A DNA stretch of 57,151 nt, from positions 1-57,151 of the forward strand of contig CACLRL010000007.1 in assembly GCA_902609285.1 (NCBI GenBank), in the 5' to 3' direction. Below the pieces are notes generated by a model, which was not told the DNA's origin, searched no databases, and saw only the letters and a program-made list of their open reading frames with translations. Below, piece by piece: positions 30,080 through 39,445 of the stretch. The position numbers were made by a program, and so were the translations under genes. Numbering within the stretch: position 1 is the first letter of the stretch; each line of letters starts with the position of its first letter. This DNA comes from an uncultured Candidatus Actinomarina sp. (GTDB taxonomy: Bacteria; Actinomycetota; Acidimicrobiia; Actinomarinales; Actinomarinaceae).

Positions 30080-31921
30080 ATGTGTGGAATTGGTGGAATT
30101 GTTAGCACTAACAATTCTAAAATCGACCAAAATATTGCAAATAATATGAAAGTCTCCCTGGAACACAGGGGACCCGATCATTCTTCCATTAATTATATTT
30201 CAGATTCACAATGTTTTATACACAGCAGGCTTTCAATTATTGATTTAGACTCCAGATCAAATCAACCCTATCAGGACGAAGAGAAAAGATATACGATTGT
30301 CTTTAACGGCGAAATCTATAACTTCAAAGAAATTAGAACCGAATTAGAAAGTAAAGGTATAAAATTTTCAACAGAAGGCGATACAGAGGTATTACTGAAA
30401 GGATATATAGAATATAAAGCTGAAATATTGGAAAAATTAAGAGGCCAATTTGCTTTCGCTATTCATGATGCAATGACGAATTCCATCTTTTTAGCCAGAG
30501 ATAGAATTGGAATCAAACCTTTATACTTTGCAAAGAGTGAAGATTGGTTCATCTTCTCTTCAGAGTTAAAAACTATAGAGCAATCAAATTTAATTCCATT
30601 TGAACCTGATATTGAGTCTTATATTGCATACCTAAGGCATCTTTGTGTTCCAATGAATAGGACAGGAAATTTAAACATTTCAAAAGTACAACCAGGAGAG
30701 TACATAGAATTTTTCTCAGACAACTCTATAAAATCAAATCAATATTGGGATCCCTTTGTCATTGAAGTTAATAATGATATCTCAGAAGATGAAGCGATTA
30801 AAAATATAGATAGATTACTAAGCGAATCTGTTGAGTACAGGAAAGTAAGTGACGTTGAGGTTGGATTATTTCTATCTGGAGGGCTTGACTCATCTTTGAT
30901 CGGTAAGCTCATGAAACAAAATGAAAAAGCCGGACTTAAAGGATTCAACATCGATTTTGAAGATCATTTTCCTGGATATGAAGGAGAATTAAGTGAAGCA
31001 AAATTTGCAGCATCTAATAACGACATAGATTTAATTGAAGAGAATATTTCATATAAAGAATTTCAAGATCTTCTGAATAATTATTCATTCTATCAAGACG
31101 ATTTAGTTGGAGATGAGGTAGGAATTCCACTTTATTTTCTAGGTAAGAAAACAAGAAGTAAGAACATTAAGGTCGTTCAAGTTGGAGAAGGTGCAGATGA
31201 ATTATTCTATGGATATGATCATTGGAATAGATTTCTCAACTTGAATAGATATTTAAAACCTTTATTTAAATCAACAAAAAAATACTCAAGTTTTAAGAAT
31301 CATAGATTAAATTTACTAAGCAATATCCTCTTCAACAGAACTTCCTTTGCAGGTGGAGCATTGGGTTTTAATTTGAAAGAACTAGATAGCTTAATAGTCA
31401 ATGGATTACCAAATGATTCTGATTTAATATATTATGCTGACAATAAATGGTCAGAATATTTTTCAAATAAAGGATCAAAAATTTCTAAGTGGATGACTTT
31501 AATTGATTTAAAAATTAGACTTCCAGAACTTTTACTTATGAGAATGGATAAGCTTGTAATGCAATCTGCTGTTGAGGCAAGAGTGCCTTTTCTTGACCAT
31601 AAATTAGTAGAATATGTACTTTCTTTGCCAGAAGATTTACTAATTGACTCATCTATTACAAAAAGTCTTCTTAAAAAGGTTGCTTCAAAATATTTACCTA
31701 AACAGATCATTAATAGAAAAAAACAAGGATTCAGGGCTCCTATAGGTGAGTGGATTAAGAAAGATGAGGAAAAATTCCATGAATCTGTGCAACAGTTCAA
31801 TTCTCTAGTAAATTTATTTAATGAAAGAGAATTAAACCAAATCCTAAGTGGAAAGGATTATCAAAAAAAATGGTATTTAATTAATCTTTCAAATTGGCAT
31901 TTAGCAAGGGTTGCGAATTGA
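30080..31921 (+). CDS. Asparagine synthase (glutamine-hydrolysing)-type amidotransferase
   Basis: MCGIGGIV with Cys2; LEHRGPDHSS; FNGEIYNFKEIR; EVGLFLSGGLDSSLIG; EGADELFYGY; EARVPFLDHKLVEY. Confidence 0.95.
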   Translation: MCGIGGIVSTNNSKIDQNIANNMKVSLEHRGPDHSSINYISDSQCFIHSRLSIIDLDSRSNQPYQDEEKRYTIVFNGEIYNFKEIRTELESKGIKFSTEGDTEVLLKGYIEYKAEILEKLRGQFAFAIHDAMTNSIFLARDRIGIKPLYFAKSEDWFIFSSELKTIEQSNLIPFEPDIESYIAYLRHLCVPMNRTGNLNISKVQPGEYIEFFSDNSIKSNQYWDPFVIEVNNDISEDEAIKNIDRLLSESVEYRKVSDVEVGLFLSGGLDSSLIGKLMKQNEKAGLKGFNIDFEDHFPGYEGELSEAKFAASNNDIDLIEENISYKEFQDLLNNYSFYQDDLVGDEVGIPLYFLGKKTRSKNIKVVQVGEGADELFYGYDHWNRFLNLNRYLKPLFKSTKKYSSFKNHRLNLLSNILFNRTSFAGGALGFNLKELDSLIVNGLPNDSDLIYYADNKWSEYFSNKGSKISKWMTLIDLKIRLPELLLMRMDKLVMQSAVEARVPFLDHKLVEYVLSLPEDLLIDSSITKSLLKKVASKYLPKQIINRKKQGFRAPIGEWIKKDEEKFHESVQQFNSLVNLFNERELNQILSGKDYQKKWYLINLSNWHLARVAN

Positions 31922-33132
31922 TAAAAAATTGGAAAGAAAACACAGTTTATATATCGCTTATGCAATTAACTCTTTTGGGAGTTAATTTTTTTTTAATCAC
32001 AATAATTAGTAGAGAATATGGAGCAGAAATATATGGTGAATATGCCGCTTCAAAAAGTCTTTCAGTTCTAATTGGAACAGCAACTGTATTATCTTTAGCA
32101 TTAGTTGTTACAAAACTACGAGCTCAAAATGTTTACTTTCAAAAATCTCTTTTTTCTAACTCATATTTTCTTGTTTTAAGAAATCTTTCTATAGCATTGG
32201 CAGTAATTTTTCCATTAACAATTTTATTTGGTAGGGATTATCCATTATCTGCAATTTTTCTTATTGGTTTTGTTTTTAATGAAATGATTCATATTGCACT
32301 TGCATATTTTCAGGCAGATGGAAATTTCGTTACTACATCAAAACAAATAATCGTGAGAACCGTACTTTATGGATTTGGAGCCTGGTTTATTGTGATAAAT
32401 GGTCTACAAATAATATGGGTCGTAATATACCAGTCAGCCATTTTATTTGTATTTTTTTTAGTTGCCCATTTTTCCATACCAAAAACAGAGATAATCAAAG
32501 ATAAAGATCAAGAAAAGTCAACAAGAAAAGAGCTTAATAATTCTGGAAGAAAAATGGTTCTTACAACATTTTCTAGTGCTTTGATTTCAGAATTAGATAT
32601 AGTTTTATTAGGTTTATTTTATTTTGGTCCTGCACTAGGGGTCTTGGCTTGGTCCAGAAGAATATTAGAAATTATTTTTCAACTTTTAGCTGCAAGTCTC
32701 GATATATTATTTCCAGAATTATCACGAGCAAAAGATAAAAATGAAATTCAAAATATAAGAGACCGTTTAAAGAGAGTATTCTTTTTTTCATTCATTATTC
32801 CAGTTACTTTTTTCTTATTAAGAGATACTGCAGGAAATATTCTAGTGTCCCTTCTTGGTGAAGACTTTAGAGAAGTCTCCTCTCAAACTTCTTTGATTCT
32901 TTTTTCATTACCTTTAATGGTTTGGTCTAGAATCAATATTATTTTTTCTAGGGCTTTAGGTTTTGAAGTAAACATAACAAAAATTATTATTTCAGCATCT
33001 ATAATTTCATATCTTGTTTATTTTTCGCTTCACAACTTGAATATATCCAATCCAGCAATTCTTTCAATTATTACATCACAAACAATTATTTCAATAGTTA
33101 CTTCATACAGTTTTAGGAAATCTAATGCTTAA
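31918..33132 (+). CDS. Wzx-type oligosaccharide flippase (MOP superfamily)
   Basis: ~12 hydrophobic segments; SREYGAEIYGEYAASKSLSVLIG; LLGLFYFGPALGVLAWSRRILE; start overlaps the upstream stop. Confidence 0.85.
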   Translation: MIKNWKENTVYISLMQLTLLGVNFFLITIISREYGAEIYGEYAASKSLSVLIGTATVLSLALVVTKLRAQNVYFQKSLFSNSYFLVLRNLSIALAVIFPLTILFGRDYPLSAIFLIGFVFNEMIHIALAYFQADGNFVTTSKQIIVRTVLYGFGAWFIVINGLQIIWVVIYQSAILFVFFLVAHFSIPKTEIIKDKDQEKSTRKELNNSGRKMVLTTFSSALISELDIVLLGLFYFGPALGVLAWSRRILEIIFQLLAASLDILFPELSRAKDKNEIQNIRDRLKRVFFFSFIIPVTFFLLRDTAGNILVSLLGEDFREVSSQTSLILFSLPLMVWSRINIIFSRALGFEVNITKIIISASIISYLVYFSLHNLNISNPAILSIITSQTIISIVTSYSFRKSNA

Positions 33133-34759
33133 ACTTTTTTTACAAAGAATAAGATTTAAATTTAGAAACTTATTCGCAAAGAAAATAATTATCCCCGCAG
33201 ATTTTAAATCTTTTGAATACGCAATTCCAAAATATCATGAGTTATTGGTTTCTTATTTATTGTTAAATAAAGATTACGAAATTAATTATTCTAAAAAAAT
33301 ATTTGGTAAGGAAACCGATAATTTAGTAACTTCTATAGATATTTTTAGTGAAACTGATTTCAAATCACATAATAAATTTATTCCTGCTTATTTTGACAAA
33401 GGTGATGTAAAAGTCCCATATGAAGCCTCAAGGCTTCAATTTTTACAAAAATTAGATTTATTGTCTGTTTTGAATAAAGATCATGATTTAAACGAAAATG
33501 TAGACATTAACAATTTTCCCTTAATTTACTGGAATAGTCCTATGGATGTGGCAATTAGAAATATAAATCTTATTTTTCATAGAAATTTTTTAGAGAAAAA
33601 TGACTTAGATTCAAAAATTCTGGGAAATAATAAAGATTTAATTGATACATATATAAGCCAACACTACCAATTCATTACCGAAAATCTTGAAAATCATGGA
33701 AATGTTGTTGGAAATCATTATTTAATTCAACTATGTTCAATAATTTTGACGCTAGCAACATATAAATTTGACGGGCACGAAGATGAAGCTATTTATTATT
33801 TGAACGAGCTTAACAAAGAATTAAATAGACAATTTTACAAAGATGGAACTAATTTTGAAGGTTCATCCCACTATTCTGCATTTGTTACGGAAGCATTAAT
33901 TATTTTTAAACTTTCGTTAGATGAACTTCACCCTGATTCACCATTACTAGAATTGATTCAACAAAAAGTATCTTCAAATAGAAATTTATTAAATTTGCTT
34001 ATGATTAATGGAGAATTGTCTCAGATTGGCGACAATGATTCCGGAAGACTTTTTTATTTTTACCATGATGAAGACAACCCATTAAAAATGAACTGGTTAA
34101 TAGATCTCATTGATCATTTTTACAGTTTTGAAAATAAAAATACTACTGAAATACCAAATCTAAAAAATGATCCTGTAGATTTAACCGCTTATTCAAGGGT
34201 TGACCACCCTTTAATAAAAATATTTCAAAGTGATTTCAATCTTTATTCATATCCTGATTTTGGTATTTATATTTGGCGTAATGATAGGGGGTCAGAGTAC
34301 TTTAGTATCAGGTGTGGTCAAATAGGACAAAATAGTGTTGGTGGACATTCTCATTATGACCAGCTCTCAATTGAATGTTTTGCCACTAACAAATGGATAG
34401 CAAGAGATCCAGGAACTGGAACGTACACTGATGATATTAAAACAAGGAATGAATTCAGATCAATGAAATTTCATTGGGGACCAAATGCTGATATAGAATT
34501 TCCAAAAGAATCAGAGTTTGATTGTTTTAAGCTTAACTATATGGAAGATGGTAAAGTGTTATCTTTAGATAAAAATAATTTTTTAGGTAGTGCAATCTTT
34601 AACGGAAATAAAATATATAGGAAAATTGTAATTGAAAATGGAAATATACTAATAAGTGATTTTTCTAATGACGCTAATTTAAAACCATATGAAAATTGGG
34701 GAGAATTAAATGAAGGAGTTAAATTTAAATTCTCGAAAGGATACAAACGTATAAATTGA
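33125..34759 (+). CDS. Heparinase II/III family protein
   Basis: GNHYLIQL; FYKDGTNFEGSSHYSAFVTEAL; GGHSHYDQLSIECFATNKWIARDPGTGTYTDD. Confidence 0.85.
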   Translation: MLKLFLQRIRFKFRNLFAKKIIIPADFKSFEYAIPKYHELLVSYLLLNKDYEINYSKKIFGKETDNLVTSIDIFSETDFKSHNKFIPAYFDKGDVKVPYEASRLQFLQKLDLLSVLNKDHDLNENVDINNFPLIYWNSPMDVAIRNINLIFHRNFLEKNDLDSKILGNNKDLIDTYISQHYQFITENLENHGNVVGNHYLIQLCSIILTLATYKFDGHEDEAIYYLNELNKELNRQFYKDGTNFEGSSHYSAFVTEALIIFKLSLDELHPDSPLLELIQQKVSSNRNLLNLLMINGELSQIGDNDSGRLFYFYHDEDNPLKMNWLIDLIDHFYSFENKNTTEIPNLKNDPVDLTAYSRVDHPLIKIFQSDFNLYSYPDFGIYIWRNDRGSEYFSIRCGQIGQNSVGGHSHYDQLSIECFATNKWIARDPGTGTYTDDIKTRNEFRSMKFHWGPNADIEFPKESEFDCFKLNYMEDGKVLSLDKNNFLGSAIFNGNKIYRKIVIENGNILISDFSNDANLKPYENWGELNEGVKFKFSKGYKRIN

Positions 34760-36144
34760 AAACAAAAAAAATTACTCCACTTTTTTTTCTTTTTTTAATT
34801 GGTATATTCTTCGAAAGTCTTGATGCTTTTAGTTTATTTTCAATACCTTTGCCTTGGATAGGAATCTCAATTTTTATATTTATTTATATAATTTATTATT
34901 TTTTTGGTTTTGAAATTGAATTTAATCATTTCGATTCTTTGAGAATCTTACTTCTTTATTTTGTCACTATTACTTTAATTAGAGCTGTTTCATACAGCCC
35001 TGATCTACCTCAGTTTGCTACTTCAACATTCACTCAATATATTTCACTTAGACTTCTTAAGCTACTTGGATTTATTGCCGTTATTTGGTTTGTCTACACT
35101 TTAAGTAATTTTTTTGAACGAGATACGATTATAAAGTTTATTTCTTTCATAGGGATTTTTGTTTCTGCCATGTCTTTAATATCATATTTTTCATATATAT
35201 TTGATTTTCAGGACTTTTCAAGAAATAGACCTGGTTCTGGAGGTTGGTCACAACCAATAAAAAGAGCATGTTCTATCCTAAGAAATTATGGGACTTTCAG
35301 AGAACCAAGTTTCTTGGCAGTATGGTTAGCACCAATCATTCCTTTAAATTTTTATTTGGCGCGAAAACAATCAATTTGGTACGGATTGTCACTAATGCCA
35401 ATCCTCGCAATTATTTTATCAAGAAGCTTAACAGGTGTAATTAGCTTGATTATAGGGATCGTTGTTACAACTCTTCTTTGGACAATAAAAAATAAAAATT
35501 TTGATTTTTTATTTATTATTCCAATCATTTTTTTATTATGTTCTAGTTTTATAGGAAATAGTATCGGTTATAAATTTCCAGCATTAGATCCCTCAATGTG
35601 CCCACCAGAATCTCCTGATAAATGTAACTGTTCACTATATGACGATGAATTAGATGAAGCTAAAAATTCAGAAAGTGTAACACAAAGTATATTCGAGAGA
35701 ATAACTTTAATCACAAGGGGAGGGTTAGATGGTTTCGAAAATATATCTGTATTAAATGAATATATTTCTAATGAAAATCTTCAAATATTCGGACAAGGAT
35801 TAGGCATTGCTAACTTAAATTTCTCACCAACTTTTGATGAATTAACAAAGAAAAATATGAATGGAGAAATTGTTTATAGAAATCCAGGTCAGGTTGTCTC
35901 ATTTAATAATTTATATATAAATCTTTATTTTTCTTCAGGAATTGTCGGTTTATTATGGTTTTTTATATTTATATCGAACGTTTTGAAAAAACTTTATAAG
36001 AGAGGGAATGAATATACCTTTTATATCTTTTCAAATTTAATAGTAATCTTATTAATGTTTTTCTTCCAAGCAGAGGAATTAAGTACGATGTTAGCAATCT
36101 CACTAGGTTTGATGCTTCTAGAATTTAAAAATGAAAAAGTATAA
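34756..36144 (+). CDS. O-antigen polymerase/ligase-like membrane protein
   Basis: Polytopic; NYGTFREPSFLAVWLAP; IFGQGLGIANLNF...FNNLYINLYFSSGIVGLLWFF. Confidence 0.8.
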   Translation: MKTKKITPLFFLFLIGIFFESLDAFSLFSIPLPWIGISIFIFIYIIYYFFGFEIEFNHFDSLRILLLYFVTITLIRAVSYSPDLPQFATSTFTQYISLRLLKLLGFIAVIWFVYTLSNFFERDTIIKFISFIGIFVSAMSLISYFSYIFDFQDFSRNRPGSGGWSQPIKRACSILRNYGTFREPSFLAVWLAPIIPLNFYLARKQSIWYGLSLMPILAIILSRSLTGVISLIIGIVVTTLLWTIKNKNFDFLFIIPIIFLLCSSFIGNSIGYKFPALDPSMCPPESPDKCNCSLYDDELDEAKNSESVTQSIFERITLITRGGLDGFENISVLNEYISNENLQIFGQGLGIANLNFSPTFDELTKKNMNGEIVYRNPGQVVSFNNLYINLYFSSGIVGLLWFFIFISNVLKKLYKRGNEYTFYIFSNLIVILLMFFFQAEELSTMLAISLGLMLLEFKNEKV

Positions 36145-37363
36145 AAAAATATTAATAGTTACTCATCAATACTTACCACACGTAAGTCCTAGAACAACAC
36201 GTTGGAAATTACTGGTAGAAGAACTTATCAGTAAAGGACATGAAGTAACTATTTTGACTGGGATGTATCCAGATTTTGAAAAAAATAATGTCAAGGTGCT
36301 TTATTTTGGAAATAAAAATAATATAAATGTTGTTTCAAATCTTAGAGCAAAATCAAAACAAGTAAGTTCTGGCGAATCAATCAAAAAATTTTTTTACGGA
36401 GGTTTGAAAAAAATATATCGATTTTTTATCAATTATCTTGCTTGGCCCGATTATTCCATGTTTTGGGTTTATCAAATATATAAGAATAGAAATAATATTC
36501 CCAAGGATTATGATTTGATTATATCTGTAAGTTTGCCTTTTTCTTCACACATTGCCGCTTACATAATCAATAAAAAGATTAATAAACAATGGATTATGGA
36601 TATTGGTGATCCGTTCACATTAAAAGTTGATGCACCAGAAAATAACAGATTTCTTTATTCAGGCCTAAATAAACGATACGAGAAAAAATTTTACTCTAAG
36701 GCAGACAAGTTATTATTTACACACCAAGATGCATTGAGCAATCACAAAAAATTTTTTAATATACCAAGTAGTAAATTAATTGTTGCAAGCCCTATTAGTA
36801 ATTTTGATAATGATCTTTTCAAAAAAACCTTGTCCTTTAATTATTCAACTCGACCAATTAAAATATTTTATTTCGGAATATTCACAAAGGGTGTGAGGTC
36901 GCCACATTCATTCTTAGATTTAGTCAAAAAAAATAATGAATTTAAATTTTCATGGTATGTAAATGAGGATTCTGAAAAAATAATAAAGTCATGTGACATT
37001 AGTGCAGATAAACATAGTTTTTATTCCCATGTTTCAAGAGAAGATGCACAGCAACTCATGGTAAATTCTGCACATTGTTTACTCTCTATTGGAAATAAAA
37101 ATCCAAATCAAATCCCAAGTAAAGTTATTGAATATTTAGCCACAGGAAAGCCAATCATTCACTTCACAGAAATTGATGACGACCCCGTTATCAACTTAAG
37201 TAATGGATTCCATAACCTAGTTACTTTAAATAAAAATGATGATGAAAAAGTAATGTCTTCATTAATTGAGGAAATGTTTAATAAAATTGAAAAATTTGAT
37301 AAAGATAGATTTCTTAATAATTATACGGCCAAGTCAATAATTGATAATTTAAATATTCTCTAA
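36131..37363 (+). CDS. Glycosyltransferase (GT4-like)
   Basis: PHVSPRTTRWKLLVEELISKGHEVTILTG; WIMDIGDPF; LLSIGNKNPNQIPSKVIEYLATGKPIIHF. Confidence 0.85.
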   Translation: MKKYKKILIVTHQYLPHVSPRTTRWKLLVEELISKGHEVTILTGMYPDFEKNNVKVLYFGNKNNINVVSNLRAKSKQVSSGESIKKFFYGGLKKIYRFFINYLAWPDYSMFWVYQIYKNRNNIPKDYDLIISVSLPFSSHIAAYIINKKINKQWIMDIGDPFTLKVDAPENNRFLYSGLNKRYEKKFYSKADKLLFTHQDALSNHKKFFNIPSSKLIVASPISNFDNDLFKKTLSFNYSTRPIKIFYFGIFTKGVRSPHSFLDLVKKNNEFKFSWYVNEDSEKIIKSCDISADKHSFYSHVSREDAQQLMVNSAHCLLSIGNKNPNQIPSKVIEYLATGKPIIHFTEIDDDPVINLSNGFHNLVTLNKNDDEKVMSSLIEEMFNKIEKFDKDRFLNNYTAKSIIDNLNIL

Positions 37364-38311
37364 GACTATTTTCCAGTTTTCTGAATAATTTAATGTATCT
37401 ATTGTTTCGATACTTGAAGATTTAGCCTCATCAATTTTTTTTAGTGCATCATCAGGATCATTAATATTATATAAGAATATACTCTCTGGACTGAAGTATT
37501 GGGTATATGAGCTAAGGGGAGCAACTACTTTTAAACCAAGGTTCTGTGCTTCGTAAAGTGGTAACCCCACGGTTTCATACTCACTTGCATGAAAATATAT
37601 CTCACTATCTGATAACACTTTTAAAGTCTCATCATGAGTCTCAGTATTTGCAATTTTAAAACTCTTTAAATCTTTGGGTGGGTTTATAACTGTAATCTTT
37701 TCCTTATCTGGCAATTTACTCAATACATTCTTCATAAAATTGTAATTCTTATTTGCAACATCACTACCAAAGAAAACTATGTTTCCACTTTTATTTGATA
37801 CTTCGACTTGTGAAGTTTTCGTTTCACCGATTTGTATAATTTTTGAATGAAATTTTATATCTATGTCTTCTTTCAGATGATCGAGTTGGATAAGTATAAA
37901 GTTTGAAAATTTCATGCTTCTGTTCATAAGTGCTCTAAGAATTATGTTTCTGGAACCTTTTTTTACGAGAGGAAGGATATTCTGAATAAGAACAAATGAT
38001 TTTTTTAGTGTTTTGAATCCAAAATTGCCAAAATGAATAATTGCATCCGAATTATTAATCTCCTTAAGGATTGTTTTAGGCAAAAAATAATTTAAAAATG
38101 GATGAAGGTACCTTTTATTTGTTGTTTTGTAAAACGTAATCTTTTGATCTTCATAAAATTGATTGTTTAAATCCTTATAAAATTCTATCTCTGAATATAA
38201 AACGAAGATATTTAAATCAGTCTTTGAAAAAAAGTCAAAAGATTCGAGGAAGAGTTTTAATCCACCAAGAGACTTCACACCGCAGGCATTTAATACTATT
38301 TTTTTCACCAA
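37349..38311 (-). CDS. Glycosyltransferase (GT4-like)
   Basis: IVFFGSDVANKNYNFMKNVL; FHASEYETVGLPLYEAQNLGLKVVAPLSSY. Confidence 0.8.
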   Translation of the reverse strand: MVKKIVLNACGVKSLGGLKLFLESFDFFSKTDLNIFVLYSEIEFYKDLNNQFYEDQKITFYKTTNKRYLHPFLNYFLPKTILKEINNSDAIIHFGNFGFKTLKKSFVLIQNILPLVKKGSRNIILRALMNRSMKFSNFILIQLDHLKEDIDIKFHSKIIQIGETKTSQVEVSNKSGNIVFFGSDVANKNYNFMKNVLSKLPDKEKITVINPPKDLKSFKIANTETHDETLKVLSDSEIYFHASEYETVGLPLYEAQNLGLKVVAPLSSYTQYFSPESIFLYNINDPDDALKKIDEAKSSSIETIDTLNYSENWKIVLENI

Positions 38312-38364
38312 TTCAATAATAGTTGTTCATTAAGCATTAATACTATGACTAAAATCATAAAGTA

Positions 38365-39444
38365 GTGATAAAAAATTACGACGCAATATTAGTTGTTGGT
38401 ACTAGACCAAACTTCATTAAAGCTGCACCTTTGCTTGAATATTTTGAAAAAAATGATGTGAAAACATTATTTATTCATACAGGACAGCATAAAGACAAAA
38501 ATATGTCATCAAATATTTTCGAAGATTTGAATATTAGAAAACCAGATATCTTTCTTGATACACCTACAACAAACATTAATAAACAAACAACATACATTGT
38601 AGATAAACTTGATACATTATTTGACACCAATAAATCAAAATATGTTGGTGTCTTTGGAGATGTAACATCAACTCTTGCAGCAGCTATGTCTACCAAAAAT
38701 AAAAAAATGGAATTATTTCATGTAGAAGCTGGCTTAAGATCAAGAAATATGGATATGCCAGAAGAAAGAAACAGAATTATGGTTGATTCTATAAGCGATT
38801 ATTTATTTGCGCCTTCGGATGGTGCAGTAGATAATCTTAATTCGGAAAATTTGTCAGCAAAATACATTGGTAATGTTGGAAATATAATGATAGATACACT
38901 TGAAAAAAATATTGAGTACATAATTAACACCACACTCACAATTAAAAAGAAATTAAATGTTGATACACAGTATTTTGTAGTAACAATTCATAGGCCATCT
39001 AATTTATCTGATGAGAAGCTAGAAAATATATTTAATGGACTAAAAAAATTCAGTAATGAGTACACTATAATTTTACCGGCTCATCCTAGGTTAAAAAAAT
39101 ATATTTCGAAAAATAATGTTAAACATGAAAACATATTAATAATTGATCCTTTATCTTATATTGACTTTCTTGGCTTGGTAAATGGCTCGGAACTAGTTTT
39201 AACTGATTCCGGAGGCCTTCAAGAAGAGACAACTCATTTAAATGTTAAGTGTTTAACTATTAGAAATGAAACTGAAAGACCAATTACTGTATCTGAAGGA
39301 ACAAATAAAGTAATTGGAGTTGATACAGAAATAATAATTTCTGAAATAAACAACGCTATTGAGAGTAAACTTTCAGTTGGTAAGAAAATAAAATTTTGGG
39401 ATGGAGAAACATCTTCAAGAATATATAAAGAATTATTTGAATGA
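38365..39444 (+). CDS. wecB: UDP-N-acetylglucosamine 2-epimerase (non-hydrolysing)
   Basis: VVGTRPNFIKAAPLL; THTGQHKDKNM-like motif; FGDVTSTLA; HVEAGLRSRNMDMPEERNR; LTDSGGLQEET. Confidence 0.93.
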   Translation: MIKNYDAILVVGTRPNFIKAAPLLEYFEKNDVKTLFIHTGQHKDKNMSSNIFEDLNIRKPDIFLDTPTTNINKQTTYIVDKLDTLFDTNKSKYVGVFGDVTSTLAAAMSTKNKKMELFHVEAGLRSRNMDMPEERNRIMVDSISDYLFAPSDGAVDNLNSENLSAKYIGNVGNIMIDTLEKNIEYIINTTLTIKKKLNVDTQYFVVTIHRPSNLSDEKLENIFNGLKKFSNEYTIILPAHPRLKKYISKNNVKHENILIIDPLSYIDFLGLVNGSELVLTDSGGLQEETTHLNVKCLTIRNETERPITVSEGTNKVIGVDTEIIISEINNAIESKLSVGKKIKFWDGETSSRIYKELFE

Positions 39445-39445
39445 T

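Noticed and set aside
27080-39444. The two 2-epimerase genes (27080 and 38365) as a recent duplication
   Set aside because: Protein motifs are too different (HIEGCMR/PEEKYR versus HVEAGLR/PEERNR); they look like different subfamilies.
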